Below, one piece after another: positions 1-9,599 of a stretch of DNA of 64,000 bases (its first letter is position 1; every line of letters begins with the position of its first letter). Made by a program: the position numbers and the translations under genes. The notes beneath the pieces are model-generated. The model did no database searches. It was given only the letters and a program-made list of their open reading frames with translations, and was not told where the DNA came from. This DNA is from JADJOY01 sp016713535 [NCBI: Deltaproteobacteria bacterium] (lineage in GTDB: Bacteria; JADJOY01), in the NCBI GenBank assembly GCA_016713535.1, contig JADJOY010000020.1:186001-250000 (forward strand), given 5' to 3'.

Positions 1-589
1 TGTCACCGGCCTGGACGTCGTCGTAGTTGAAGCCGATCGGGTGATGGTTACCGAGGTACTGGTCCTTACCGATCGCGTAGGCGTCGGTGATGGTCGTCGA
101 GCCGGTCGACTCGCTGATCTGATCGGCGTTGCCGTAGGAGTTCACGGCGATCGTGCCGTCGTGGCAGCTCAGGCAGAGCAGCGAGGTGCTGCCCGGGGTC
201 ATTCCGTTGATGATCGCCTGCGAGGCCTTGGCACCGGACTGCGGGGCGCCCGGGCCGTTGTCGTACATCGTGTAGCCGGTCGGGTCCTGGAGCGTGTGGT
301 TCCAGAGCGGCAGGTAGTCGAACTCGGACGGCGCCTGCGGGCCCGCGCCACCCGTCGCCGAGCTGAGCCGGTAGGTGTTGTGAGGGGCGTGACAGTAGAT
401 GCAGATGCGCTGTAGCGGGTCCGCCGGCGAGGCGCCGTAGTTCATCCCGTTGGCGCCCGGTGTGCCGAGGTCGTGAACGGTGCCGTTGATCCCGGCGCCG
501 GGGACGTACGATCCCGAGAAGGCCATCGCTGACCCTGCGAGGAAGAGCCCCGTAGCGACGGCCAGCATGCTGTGTGTGAGGCGTTTCAT
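1..589 (-). CDS. secreted multihaem c-type cytochrome, 3' end beyond window
   Basis: The ATG at 589 is preceded by AGGAG at good spacing and starts a Sec signal peptide (MKR, a hydrophobic core, likely cleavage after SAMA at residue 23). Two haem-attachment CxxCH sites are visible in the 196 residues present: CIYCHAPHN at residues 63-67 and CLSCHDG at 139-143. The gene runs off the left edge, so the total haem number is unknown. It lies 120 bases downstream of the stop of a much larger multihaem cytochrome on the same strand and is probably part of the same periplasmic or surface electron-transfer locus. The family is clear from the haem motifs; the redox partner is not. Confidence 0.85.
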   Translation of the reverse strand, partial: MKRLTHSMLAVATGLFLAGSAMAFSGSYVPGAGINGTVHDLGTPGANGMNYGASPADPLQRICIYCHAPHNTYRLSSATGGAGPQAPSEFDYLPLWNHTLQDPTGYTMYDNGPGAPQSGAKASQAIINGMTPGSTSLLCLSCHDGTIAVNSYGNADQISESTGSTTITDAYAIGKDQYLGNHHPIGFNYDDVQAGD

Positions 590-666
590 TGCTTCGCTCC
601 TCCGTGCGTTTGCTGCTCGTGGTTCGGTTGGTGCCTGCGGCTCCGAAAGACTGGTTAGGTGTCCTC

Positions 667-702
667 GAGGAAGGCAGGCGGGTCATCCCGCCTGCCTTCC
701 TC
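667..702 (-). terminator. 16-bp perfect hairpin after multihaem cytochrome stop
   Basis: GAGGAAGGCAGGCGGG (667-682) pairs perfectly with CCCGCCTGCCTTCCTC (687-702) around a TCAT loop. It begins 8 bases beyond the stop codon of the large cytochrome gene read on the minus strand. No T-run follows, so it could be an RNA-stabilising or attenuating 3' hairpin rather than a classical intrinsic terminator. Confidence 0.6.
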
Positions 703-709
703 CCCCGTA

Positions 710-3700
710 TCACTTGTTCGTGGCGTTGATCGTGTTCCCTGCGCTCGACGGTCCGACCGAGATCGTGGCCGCCGGGTTCGCGAAGGTGTAGCCGGATTTC
801 ACGACCTTCAGGGTGTAGTTGCCCGGCTTGAGCGATCCGATGGTGAACGTACCGTTCGCCGCGGTCCTCACGCTCTTCACGATGCTGGCTCCGCTGTAGA
901 GCTGAACCGTCGCCGAGCTGAGGTTCGTTGCGCCGGTCTTGTTCTTCACGGTGCCGCTGATGGTGAAGTACGCCGGAGTCGCCTGCGTCGGGCAGGTGTA
1001 CGTCGAGGACTGAAGTTTCGCGTCGATCGCGCGATCGGTCACCGTGAAGGTGCCGGGCCGCGTGTACGTCCGGTTGATCGAGCTGCCGGCCGGCGCGATC
1101 GTCTTGGAGCTGCCATCACCGAAGTCCACGACCACCTGGGTCACGGCGTTGTCGTCGGTGGAGGCGTCGAGGACCGACATCTTCCAGAGGTCCGCATCCC
1201 ACGTGCAGGTCGCGGCCGCGACCGGCGCCTGATCGAGCGCCACCAGGTTGACGCTGCGCGTGGCCGACCCAGCCACCTTGCCGGCCAGGTTGACCGTCAG
1301 CTTGATCGATTTCGTACCGGCGGTCGCATAGGTGTGGCTATCGGGATCCGCCGAGCCGTGGGCCGTGCTGTCACCCCAATCCCAATCGTACGTGAAGACT
1401 GGGCACGGGTTGCTGCCGCAGTCCACGGAGGCGTCCACCGCCACCTGTAGACCGCTACCGGAGACCGAGGTGCTGAACGTCACCGCGTACACCACACCAC
1501 TCGACTTGTGCATGCCCTTGGCGACCAGCGCGAGCTGGGCCTTGGTGTAGTACGGAGCGCCGTGCTGGGTCGGGTTCTGCTTGACGACGGCACCCGGCGA
1601 CACGCTGAACGGCGCCGCGCCGACGACCGTGAGGGTAGTGCCGGAGGTGACGCCCGTGATGTAGGAGTCGAAGTCACCCGCCGCGACCGACCCGGCCTCG
1701 TCGTACGTATAGCTACCAGCACCCGCCACTTCGATCCGCTGCCCGACCGCGAAGCCCGTCGTCGAGGCGACGGTCAGGGTCTTGCCGAGGGTCGCGTCGG
1801 TGCTGTTGGCGAGGGTCAGCGTCGTGCTCGCCTTGTTGGAGCCGCCGCCGTGGCACTGACCGCACGCCGCGTCCACGTCGACCCACACCGCGCTGGAGAA
1901 CGACCCATCGGCGGCCGTGTTGGCGTTGGTGACCGTCGCCGAGCTCAGGATCGAGGCGGGGAAGGTCGAGTACGAGGCGCTCGGGTTGATCCGGAACATG
2001 TGCTGCCCGCCAGGCATGTGGCAGGTGATGCAGGGCTCCGCTTCGCCCTCGCCGACCGTGGCCGGATCGAACGGCGTACCGGCGCCGTGGAGGTGGTTGA
2101 TCTTGGAGAGATCGACCGCGTACGGGCCGGTGTGGCACGCCTGACGGGGCTCGGTCGCTTCTTCACCACCGACGGCCTTCACGGTGCTGCGGTGCGGGTT
2201 GTGGCAACCGGTGCAGCCGTTGCCGGTGCCCGCCGCTTCGCCTTCACCCAGGAAGTAGCTGTCGTATCCGGTCCCCAGCTTGGTGGTGCCGATCTCGTTG
2301 AAGGTGCCCGTGAACTTCGCGTGCGGGCTGTTCAAGAACATGTTGCCGTGCGGATGGCTCGGGAAGGTCAACGTGCTGTGGTACTGGCCCACCTTCACGT
2401 AGGAGCCGGGGTTGGAGCCTGAGCCACTGCCCACGCCGTTTCCGGTGTTGGCGTACGGCTGCCCCTGAGTCTCCTGGCGATGGCAGTTCATGCAGAGGGA
2501 GGTGATCATCTGACCACGGTACGTGTTGTTGCCCGTCCACTCGACGTTCGCGCTCGGGTTGGCGTGCTCGATGTCGATGCAGCGGATCACGTCCGTCGCG
2601 TACGCGAACTGGCCGCCGGCCGTGTCGCACGCCGCCTTCGAGGTGATGGTGTTGTCGACGTTGCACACGCCTTCGACGCTGCACTTCGAGAACGACCAGA
2701 CGCCCGAAGCGACCTGACAGGAGGCCTGGCTGCCGTTGCGGCGCCAGCTCAGGGCGCTCGTGCCCGAGCCGCCGCTGCAGGTTCCGGAGTCCTTGTCCGG
2801 GCGCGTACACCACCCCGCCTGCCACGAGAAGCCGTTCGTCGTGCACGCTGTCTGGTCGCTGTAGAAGGCATTGCTGCACCAGCCAGGAGCCGCAACCCAC
2901 ACGCCCGGCGCGATGCACGATGCTTCGGTCGTGATCGCCTGGGTGCAGATGTCGGTCGTGTTGTCGATGCTGCACGACGTGAGCCAGCTACCGCCGTTGC
3001 CCTCGCACTGCGCCTCGAGCGTGAAGCGGTTGTCGGTGCATACGCCACTGTTGCTGTCGAAGGTCGTCAGGTTGTTGTGGTGGCTCGATTGTCCGGTGGG
3101 CGCGGTGAACGGCGGGACGCCGCCGTTGGTGGTGTTGTCGATCACCGAGCCATGGCACCGGGTGCAGCCGATGCCGAAGACGTCCCAGGACGCCATCTTG
3201 TTGGTGTCGCCGCTCACGCCGCCAGCCAGGTTCACCTGGCCGGTGACCGCGTCGGTCACGCCATCCCACGTGATACCGGGGAACGAGCGTTCGGGCTCAC
3301 GTCCCGTCTGGAGCGTCGCGTCGCTGGTCCAGCCGGTGGTGTGGCAACGGGCGCACGAGTAAAGACTTACCCGGCTTGAGCGGCGGCGCTGGCGACCGGA
3401 TCGGCCGCATACACCGCGCGCGGGAGCGGTCCCAGCCAGTCGCCGTAGATCCAGTAGAGGGTGCGGTCGATGCCGCTGACGTTCACCGTGCCGTTGACCC
3501 AGTCGAAGAGATAGCCGGTATCGGTCGAGGGGTACGGATCCACCGGGTACCAGTGGGCACCGTTCTCCTCGCACGCGTCTTCCGTCAGGTACAGCGGGTT
3601 GTCGCACTCCATCGGCGGACCGCCCCAGGCCTCACCGGCGACGACCTTGCGGGCCATGTTGCGGTGGCCCATGTACATCGTGTCTTCCACGTCCCGGACG

Positions 3701-4220
3701 AGCGGGCCGTTGTACTGCGTGATCGAGTTGTGGCAGCGAAGGCACTGGTCACCCGCGCCGTTTGCGGTCAGAAGGCCCGACGCGCCGTAGGCGGCGTCGG
3801 TCCGGGCCGGCATCACCCACGTGCCGATGCAGGTGCCCGCGGTGGTCCAGGTACCCGCGTGCAGCGCACAGGTCACGTTGTTGCGGTCGTCATCCTTCAT
3901 CACGACCGCGCAGGTGCTGGTGGCCGAGTTCCACAGCCGGTCGGGCTGCGCCTCGCAGGCGCCCTGCGTAGCGTTCACCGTATCGTTGCACACGCCGCTG
4001 GTGGTCCAGGTCAGCCATGGCGAGCTGGTGCTGCCGCCGGTGCAACTGGCTTGGACGACGTTCTGGCGCAACGCCAGGCATTCCGGACGAGTGTCCTTCG
4101 TGAGGTCGGCCGGACAGGAGCCTTGCTTGGGCAGGTCCCAGCCACCCGTGACGCCGTTCGGCACGGCGCCATCCCCAGGTACTGGGTGGCCGCGAAGGCG
4201 CTCCCCAGGCTCAGCCCCAT
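710..4220 (-). CDS. large secreted multihaem cytochrome with Cys/Trp repeats, two PKD domains and a CarboxypepD_reg-like domain (two frameshifts)
   Basis: One gene read in three pieces. A signal-peptide-like start (ATG at 4220, core SLGSAFA; no better start is visible upstream) joins the next frame if one G is added to the GGGG run at 4173-4176, and a second missing G at 3370-3372 joins the rest; repaired length is 1,170 residues. Seven CxxCH haem sites lie at 3730-3744, 3341-3355, 3153-3167, 2480-2494, 2201-2215, 2018-2032 and 1850-1864. An eighth at 2132-2146 reads RQACH and has lost its first Cys. Between the haems are about nine short Cys modules (Cys, about 4 residues, Gly, x, Trp, then Cys). 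The C-terminal third has two PKD folds (motifs DWGDS and DFGDGS) and a carboxypeptidase-regulatory-like beta domain. Likely an extracellular or surface electron-transfer protein; donor and acceptor unknown. Confidence 0.8.
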
Positions 4221-4907
4221 ACAAGCGACTAGCGTCAGCGCTGTGATCCACAGCGCCTTCGCGGAAAGAGTTGTTCGCCGATCTGTCTATGGTTCGACCG
4301 CCTCTTCCCGCTTCTGCGGTCTTGAGCCTGCTGGCGCCCCGCCTTGGTTTGGCCGGCGTCGTCTTCCCGGTTTGGCGTGGGATCGAATCTTCGCCGCGCT
4401 CGGCACGTCTGACCTGGACGTTCGGCCGACATTTCGAGCTTGCGACGTCGGGCGACACCGCAATTGCCGTGCCTTCTCCACTTTCGAGTGGATTTGGCTG
4501 GCAAACGCCCGTCGCAGCGTGCTTTGTATACCGGGTAGGCGGCCAGGTCGACGATGGCCCACGGTCCCGTTTCAGCCAGGTAACCCGGCGACGTGGGCGG
4601 CGCGGCAGTGTAACGATCCCGGATCGGCAGCTCGACATGAAATCGGCGCCCGGGGGCCTCAGAGGACTCGGGCACGACCGTCCGCGACCGGCATGAGGCC
4701 CCACCTTCAGCCCTCGCGAGGGTGTCGCGAGCGGGCCGGGCCGAAGGCGTGGACCGCGGGCGCGTCCAGGCGCGGCGGGGCCGGGGTCCGGGGGCGCGGG
4801 GGACGGGCAGTCGAGGAGAGGGTGGGCGCGATCGGGGTGCGTGGGGGGGGCCCTCGCCCGGTGAAGGCGAGGGGCGGTGACTCAGGAAGGGGCGAGCATC
4901 CCCGGCC
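4221..4907. other. 687-bp gap, no gene recognised
   Basis: Upstream region of the large multihaem cytochrome. All open frames here are Arg/Pro/Gly-rich and lack family features or ribosome binding sites. The part from 4690 to 4880 is extremely G-rich on the plus strand. It presumably holds the cytochrome promoter, but I cannot point to convincing -35/-10 boxes. Confidence 0.5.
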
Positions 4908-5237
4908 TCACTTGCCGAGCAGGCTCTTGGTGTACGCCCACACGTTGTCGATGTCGGCGGCGCTCAGGCTCTTCTCGTAGCCCGGCATCGGCTTCTTTCC
5001 TTCCTTGAGCAGCTTGAGCATCTCCTCGTCGCTCTTGCCGTCGATTTCGAGCTTGGTGCGCGCCTTGATCTTGGCCTCCATCTTGGCGTCGCCCTTGCCG
5101 TCCGCCCCGTGGCAGTTCTGGCACTTCTTGTCGTAGACCGCCTTGCCCGCGGCGGCATCGGCGGCCCGCGCGTGCGCGATCGGCATCGCCAGCATCAACG
5201 CCGCCACGGCCACCGTGGTTTTCCCGAGAAACCGCAT
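4908..5237 (-). CDS. small secreted class I cytochrome c
   Basis: A 109-residue periplasmic electron carrier. The ATG at 5237 sits 6 bases after AAGGAGG, an excellent ribosome binding site, which decides the start over longer in-frame options. Residues 1-26 form a Sec signal peptide (MRFLGK, then a hydrophobic core, cleavage near AHARA). One haem site, CQNCHG, has C39, C42 and H43; the distal Met ligand is probably in KKPMPGYEKSL near residue 80, followed by the usual C-terminal helix with WAYTKSLLGK. Size and layout fit a monohaem cytochrome c of the CccA/c553 type. It is encoded near two multihaem cytochromes and could shuttle electrons to or from them (inference). Confidence 0.9.
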   Translation of the reverse strand: MRFLGKTTVAVAALMLAMPIAHARAADAAAGKAVYDKKCQNCHGADGKGDAKMEAKIKARTKLEIDGKSDEEMLKLLKEGKKPMPGYEKSLSAADIDNVWAYTKSLLGK

Positions 5238-5757
5238 GTCGAATCCTCCTTCTTCGGGACCGCCAGCGCGGCCCCATGGTTGAGCCAGGCTCCTGAACCC
5301 GTGTCTCCGACGCAGCGCGCCAGGCCTCGCGAGCCGGGACCCGAACGGGTCACCTCGCGTTCTGCCCTTCAAACATCGCGCCATCGCGCGCTACCGGGCG
5401 CGACGGGGTCGCGATTCTAGGCTCCGTCAGCCGGTCTTCATGGTACCCGGCAAGTCTTGCCTAGGTCCGCCCTGGGTAGCGATCGGGACCGCAACGTCCG
5501 CGAGACCGCCGACCGAGTCACCGCGCGGTGACCACGGATCCATCGGCGAAGGCGGGCGCGCGCACCGCGCTCGAGTCCGATCTGGCGGATGCGCCGGTCG
5601 CGCGGCGGGTCGATCCGGGAGAGGCTCGCCCGCGAACGCCACCGCGCGGGGGGTGGTCCCGACATGGGCGGCCCCCGATCGGTCGCGGCCGGCGCCAATT
5701 TACTCCGCGGCGCTAGCCGCAGAAACCCGAACGAACGATCGCCGGGAGACGAGACCG
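5238..5757. other. 520-bp gap, no gene recognised
   Basis: Lies between the cytochrome c start and the DinB stop on the same strand. Open frames on both strands are Arg/Pro-rich and without recognisable domains. It holds at least the ribosome binding site of the cytochrome c and presumably its promoter. Confidence 0.4.
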
Positions 5758-6298
5758 TCAGCCGCGTCCGGCGGCCTCGAGACGCAGGAAGTGGACGTAG
5801 TCGGTCACGCCGGGATCCTTACCGAGCTGCTTGAGCAGGGTCGTCGCCTGCCCACGGTGGTGCGTCTGGTGGTTGAAGAAGTGCTGGGTTGCCCACCACA
5901 TCACGTGGTTCTGAGCCTCGCCCGCGAGGCTGGCGTACTGAAACGGGGCATCGAGGCGGGCGTCGTCGAGCGTCGCCACCCACTCCTCGATGGCGGAATC
6001 GGTCTCGGCCCGGAGCTGGCGCATGGGGCCGAAGCTGGGGAAGGCGCCGCGCGGACGAAGGAGCAGCGGCTGGCCGTCGGCGTCGCAACAGGCGAACCGC
6101 TCGGCGTCACCTGTAAACCGGCCCAACCACACGATCCGCGAGCACCAGGTGACCCAGGGTGTCGTGGAGCGAGCCGAAGCACGCCCCCAGATCGCGCTTG
6201 CGGTCGGCATCGTCGAGCTCGGCCGCGAGCGCGTAGAGGCGCTCGTTCATCCAGCGGTTGTAGCGGGCGAAGGCACGGTAGGTGTCGAGCCAGCTCAT
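5758..6298 (-). CDS. DinB-family protein (one frameshift)
   Basis: DinB/YfiT-like four-helix bundle, a family of metal-dependent thiol transferases and stress proteins. The start ATG at 6298 follows GGAGGTC. The N-terminal part runs from MSWLDTYRAFARYNRW to HDTLGHLVLADRV, then the frame changes near 6125 and the remainder continues as WLGRFTGDAE through HFFNHQTHHRGQ to the stop at 5758. Restoring GTGTGTGG where GTGTGG is read (two bases lost in a GT repeat) gives one 180-residue protein. The three His of the family's metal site are visible: H in the first GSLHDTLGH segment, and two in HFFNHQTHHRGQ. Divergent from the SDR gene at 6398. Substrate unknown. Confidence 0.8.
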
Positions 6299-6397
6299 GG
6301 GACCTCCGAGGTCGGGGCTCGGCGGTCTCGACGACCGCCGCGGCGGCACGTCATTCTGGCGGGCCGGATTCGAGATGCCATGCAGAGGGGGATGCCG

Positions 6398-7189
6398 ATG
6401 ACGTCGAGTCAGTCCTCGCCCCGGCCCGTGGCGCTGATCACCGGCGCGTCCATGGGGATCGGACTCGAGCTCGCCCGGCTCGCCGCGGCCGACGGCCACG
6501 ATCTGGTGCTGGTCGCACGCAGCGAGGACCGGCTCGCGACGCTCGCCGGAGAGCTCCGCGCGAGCCACGGCGTGAACGCGACGATCGTGCCCGCCGACCT
6601 CACCTCCCCGGACGCCCCGGCGCACGTGACCGACGCGATCCGAGAGGCCGGCTTGGTCGTGGACGTGCTGGTCAACTGCGCCGGCTTCGGCTCGACGGGC
6701 CCCTACTGGCGAAGCGAGCTCGAGCGCGAGCGCGGGATGATCCAGGTCAACGTCGCCGCTCTGGCCGAGCTCACCCACCGGCTCGTGGGTGGCATGGTCG
6801 AGCGGCGCCGCGGACGGGTCCTGAACGTCGCCTCGACGGCCGCTTTCGCCCCCGGTCCGAACATGGCGACCTACTACGCGACCAAGGCGTTCGTGCTGTC
6901 GTTCACCGAGGCGATCGCCCACGAGCTACGCGGGACCGGCGTGACCGCGACGGCGCTCTGCCCGGGGCCGGTGGCGACGGGCTTCTCGAAGGCCGCCGGC
7001 AACGACCAGTCGATCCTGTTCAAGGTCGGGGTCGACCGGCCCGAGCGGGTCGCGGCGGTCGGCTGGAAGGCGATGAAGCGGGGACGCGCCGTGGTCGTGC
7101 CGGGCGTCAGCAACAAGCTCGCGGCCTTCGGTGTGCGGTTCTCGCCGCGGGCGATCACCCGTGCGGTGACCGCCGTCCTCAACTCGTGA
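6398..7189 (+). CDS. short-chain dehydrogenase/reductase
   Basis: Classical SDR of 263 residues with a Rossmann nucleotide-binding site TGASMGIG near the N-terminus (TGxxxGIG), the NCAG motif (VLVNCAGFG), the catalytic Ser in NVASTAAF and YxxxK in TYYATKAF, followed by the PG motif (CPGPVATGF). I chose ATG 6398 over 6380 and 6392 because AGAGGGGG ends 6 bases before it. Related to the DltE/YqjQ-like SDRs that act on fatty acyl or steroid-like substrates; the substrate cannot be read from sequence. The DinB gene diverges from the same intergenic region of about 100 bases. Confidence 0.9.
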   Translation: MTSSQSSPRPVALITGASMGIGLELARLAAADGHDLVLVARSEDRLATLAGELRASHGVNATIVPADLTSPDAPAHVTDAIREAGLVVDVLVNCAGFGSTGPYWRSELERERGMIQVNVAALAELTHRLVGGMVERRRGRVLNVASTAAFAPGPNMATYYATKAFVLSFTEAIAHELRGTGVTATALCPGPVATGFSKAAGNDQSILFKVGVDRPERVAAVGWKAMKRGRAVVVPGVSNKLAAFGVRFSPRAITRAVTAVLNS

Positions 7190-7252
7190 GCGCAGGGGCG
7201 TCGGGCCGCGACACCCGCGTTCCCTCACCGGGTCGGGCGCGGCGCGCACCTT

Positions 7253-7804
7253 TCACTCGAACGAGCGCGTGTAGAGCTCCTCGATCGCCTTGCGACCGTT
7301 GTCGGCCAGGAACCGCGTGCCGGTGCCCGTGAAGTGCGGGTGCGTCACGACCGGGTCCTGGATCGGCTTGAAGCGCATCTCATCCCACTGGAACCACGCG
7401 TCCCGATCCTGGTCGAACACGTAGAGCGGCTTGTTGCAGAGCTTCGCGAACTCGGCTCCCCAGCCGGTGCCACCCTTCACGTGGCTGTCCTCGAGGATCT
7501 TGCCGATCACGTAGATCTCCTGCCCCGAGTTCACCTGGTGCCAGATGCACTGGAGAACCTTCTTGAGGAGCGGCGCGGGCGAGTACTCGCGGTTCATCAT
7601 CTTGCCGATGTAGGAGAGGCTCACGTCGCCGGTCTTGAGCTCCTCGGTGGTGAGCACACGCATGCCGCGGGAGCGCGCGTCGTTGTGGCCCTCGAAGGTG
7701 AAGTTCACCTCCTGGATGCCGTAGCGCTCCGCCATCTCGCCGAAGTAAGCCTCGGCGCCGTTCGCCGCGCCCGAGTAGAGGATGACGTCTTCACGGTTCA
7801 GCAC
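7253..7804 (-). CDS. conserved hypothetical protein with SLOG-like N-terminal motif
   Basis: 183 residues starting at GTG 7804. The N-terminal segment VILYSGAANGAEAYFGEM resembles the glycine-rich nucleotide-binding loop of SLOG/DprA-like Rossmannoid proteins (SGGAxGAD). A later segment YVFDQDRDAWFQWD and the full-length pattern look like a soluble conserved protein. No signal peptide or membrane segment. Convergent with the SDR gene upstream of it on the map. The SLOG assignment is a weak pattern match; I do not know its function. Confidence 0.6.
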   Translation of the reverse strand: MLNREDVILYSGAANGAEAYFGEMAERYGIQEVNFTFEGHNDARSRGMRVLTTEELKTGDVSLSYIGKMMNREYSPAPLLKKVLQCIWHQVNSGQEIYVIGKILEDSHVKGGTGWGAEFAKLCNKPLYVFDQDRDAWFQWDEMRFKPIQDPVVTHPHFTGTGTRFLADNGRKAIEELYTRSFE

Positions 7805-8010
7805 GATGGCCCCCTGTTCCCTGGGGGGCGGCTCGCGCCCCCCGCACCGCCGAGCGCATGGTCTCGGCGAGCTCCCCTCGGTTCACTCGCTTCCCTCGTG
7901 CGCCGCCTCGCAGCAGGCGCGCAGTGCGCTCGCAGCACGCGCGACCCGATGGCACGCCGTCGATCGACGCTGGTTGTGACCCATCCCGGCGAGCACGTCA
8001 ACCGCAAGCG

Positions 8011-8508
8011 TCAGGTCGGACCCGTCCAGACGGTGCGGCTCTCCCATGCGGCGCTCTCGCCGCGGGCGATGCGATCCATGCCGTGATTGGTGAGCTCGTC
8101 GACGCGCTCGTTGCCTGGCTCGCCGTCGTGCCCGCGGACCCAGTGCCACTCGATGTCGTGGAGGCTGACGAGCTGGTCGAGCTGCTGGAGCAGGTCGACG
8201 TTCTTGAGCTCGCCCTCTTTGCGCTTCCAGCCCTTGGCCTTCCACCCGGCCATCCACTTGGTGGCCGAGTTGATCACGTACTGGCTGTCGCTCATGAGCC
8301 GAACCCGCTTGCGCGGGCCGCGCAGCGCCCGCAGCGCCTCGATCACCGCGAGCAGCTCCATGCGGTTGTTCGTGGTCTGGCGCTCGCCGCCGGTGCGTTC
8401 GAGCGCGTTGCGGCTGGCGGGATCGATGAGCATGAAGGCCCACGCCCCGGGGCCGGGGTTCCCGCGGCAGCCACCGTCGGTGTAGGCGACCACGTCCGGC
8501 GTCTTCAT
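8011..8508 (-). CDS. rnhA: ribonuclease HI
   Basis: Hydrolyses the RNA strand of RNA-DNA hybrids in the cytoplasm. The 165-residue protein carries the full catalytic set of bacterial RNase HI: D11 (YTDGGCRGNPGPG), E51 (NNRMEL), D74 (SDSQYV), H127 (VRGHDG) and D137 (NERVDEL), in the same order and spacing as the E. coli enzyme. The basic handle helix (WKAKGWKRKEG) is present. The start ATG overlaps the stop of the upstream alpha/beta hydrolase (ATGA, 8505-8508), implying translational coupling. Confidence 0.97.
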   Translation of the reverse strand: MKTPDVVAYTDGGCRGNPGPGAWAFMLIDPASRNALERTGGERQTTNNRMELLAVIEALRALRGPRKRVRLMSDSQYVINSATKWMAGWKAKGWKRKEGELKNVDLLQQLDQLVSLHDIEWHWVRGHDGEPGNERVDELTNHGMDRIARGESAAWESRTVWTGPT

Positions 8509-9545
8509 GGGGTCGCCTCGCCGTGGCGCGGCAGCCCGTCGACGAAGCGCCGCACCTGATCGAGAACGCGCGGGAGGCGGACGAGCGCGGTGATGTGCCC
8601 GCCCGGCACCCACAGGGTGTTGACACCCGGCCAGCGGGCGAGCGCGCGGGTCATCGCCTCGGCGCGCATGAACTGATCGTCGCGGGCCGCGACGAACAGC
8701 ATCCGTGAGCGCTCGATCGCCGGCTCGAGACGGTCGAAGCCGAGCGCGCTCATGAAATCCACCAGATCCGCGGTCGACATGCCGAACGAGGCGAGCTCGT
8801 CGCGCACCTCGGCGAGGATCGGCGCGTGGTTGAGCAAGTCCTGGAAGTCGAGATGCGCCTCGCACGGGATCGCCCACGGCAGCGCGGGATCGAGGCAGGC
8901 GACGATCTGGGTGATGAGCCCGCCCAGGCTGATCCCCATGATGCCCACTTCGTCGTAGCGACCGAGCCCGCGCACCCAGGAGAGCAGCGTGCGCGCGTCG
9001 AGGACGGCCTGCCGGAACGCCTCGCAGGTCTGCGCCAGATCGGCGGAGCAGAAGTGGGCGCCGTTGTACCTGGAGCCGGCGATCTGGCGGCGCCAGTGAT
9101 GGGGGAGCTGGAAGTGGAAGAAGTCGGCGTCGAGCTTCCACGCCACCACCGGCGCCAGGAGCGCTTCGGTGGCGAGGTCGGTCGACTCCATCCACCCGTG
9201 GACGTACACGATCGCCCGTCGCGTGCGGTGGCCGCTCAGCGTCAGCTCGCGGCCGTGGAACATGTGGAGCGGCTCCTGCTCGAGCCGGTAGATCCGCGCC
9301 AGCGGCTCGACGAGCGGTACGTGCGCGCTCGCGACGCGCAGCCGCCGCGCGCGCAGCGGCCCGACGGGCGGTGCGTCGCGGGTCTCGACGTACGGGTGCG
9401 CGGGCGGCGGCGGAAAGAGCTCGTCGAGCGGCCGGCCGCGGTACGAGCCCAGCAGGTGCAGCGTGTCGGTCTTGGGCGGTAGCTTGCGCTGCAGCCAGCG
9501 CGTGCTCGCGCCGATCGCCCGGTCGACGGCGACGTGAACGTTCAT
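8505..9545 (-). CDS. alpha/beta hydrolase family protein
   Basis: 346-residue cytoplasmic hydrolase-fold protein without signal peptide. The oxyanion-hole region is IVYVHGWMES, the nucleophile elbow is GIMGISLGGL (Ser in GxSxG), the acid is probably the Asp in VAARDDQFM, and the catalytic His lies in WVPGGHITALVR. The N-terminal 110 residues are a lid-like extension not typical of small esterases. Many such proteins are annotated as abhydrolase 18 or uncharacterised esterases; the substrate is unknown. It overlaps rnhA by 4 bases and is the first gene of that pair. Confidence 0.8.
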   Translation of the reverse strand: MNVHVAVDRAIGASTRWLQRKLPPKTDTLHLLGSYRGRPLDELFPPPPAHPYVETRDAPPVGPLRARRLRVASAHVPLVEPLARIYRLEQEPLHMFHGRELTLSGHRTRRAIVYVHGWMESTDLATEALLAPVVAWKLDADFFHFQLPHHWRRQIAGSRYNGAHFCSADLAQTCEAFRQAVLDARTLLSWVRGLGRYDEVGIMGISLGGLITQIVACLDPALPWAIPCEAHLDFQDLLNHAPILAEVRDELASFGMSTADLVDFMSALGFDRLEPAIERSRMLFVAARDDQFMRAEAMTRALARWPGVNTLWVPGGHITALVRLPRVLDQVRRFVDGLPRHGEATP

Positions 9546-9599
9546 CGGCTCTTCACGGCGCAGCAGCGGCGGGCCGAGGACGGCGATCTCGACCCGGCC

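Noticed and set aside
3376-4980. 534-codon open frame on the plus strand
   Set aside because: Antisense to the multihaem cytochrome, Arg/Val/Gly-rich, no start signal and no domain. It is a GC-bias shadow.
8011-9195. Longer minus-strand start for RNase HI giving a 394-residue protein
   Set aside because: The extension is antisense-like Arg/Ala-rich sequence overlapping the alpha/beta hydrolase in another frame. The ATG at 8508 gives standard RNase HI length and motif spacing.
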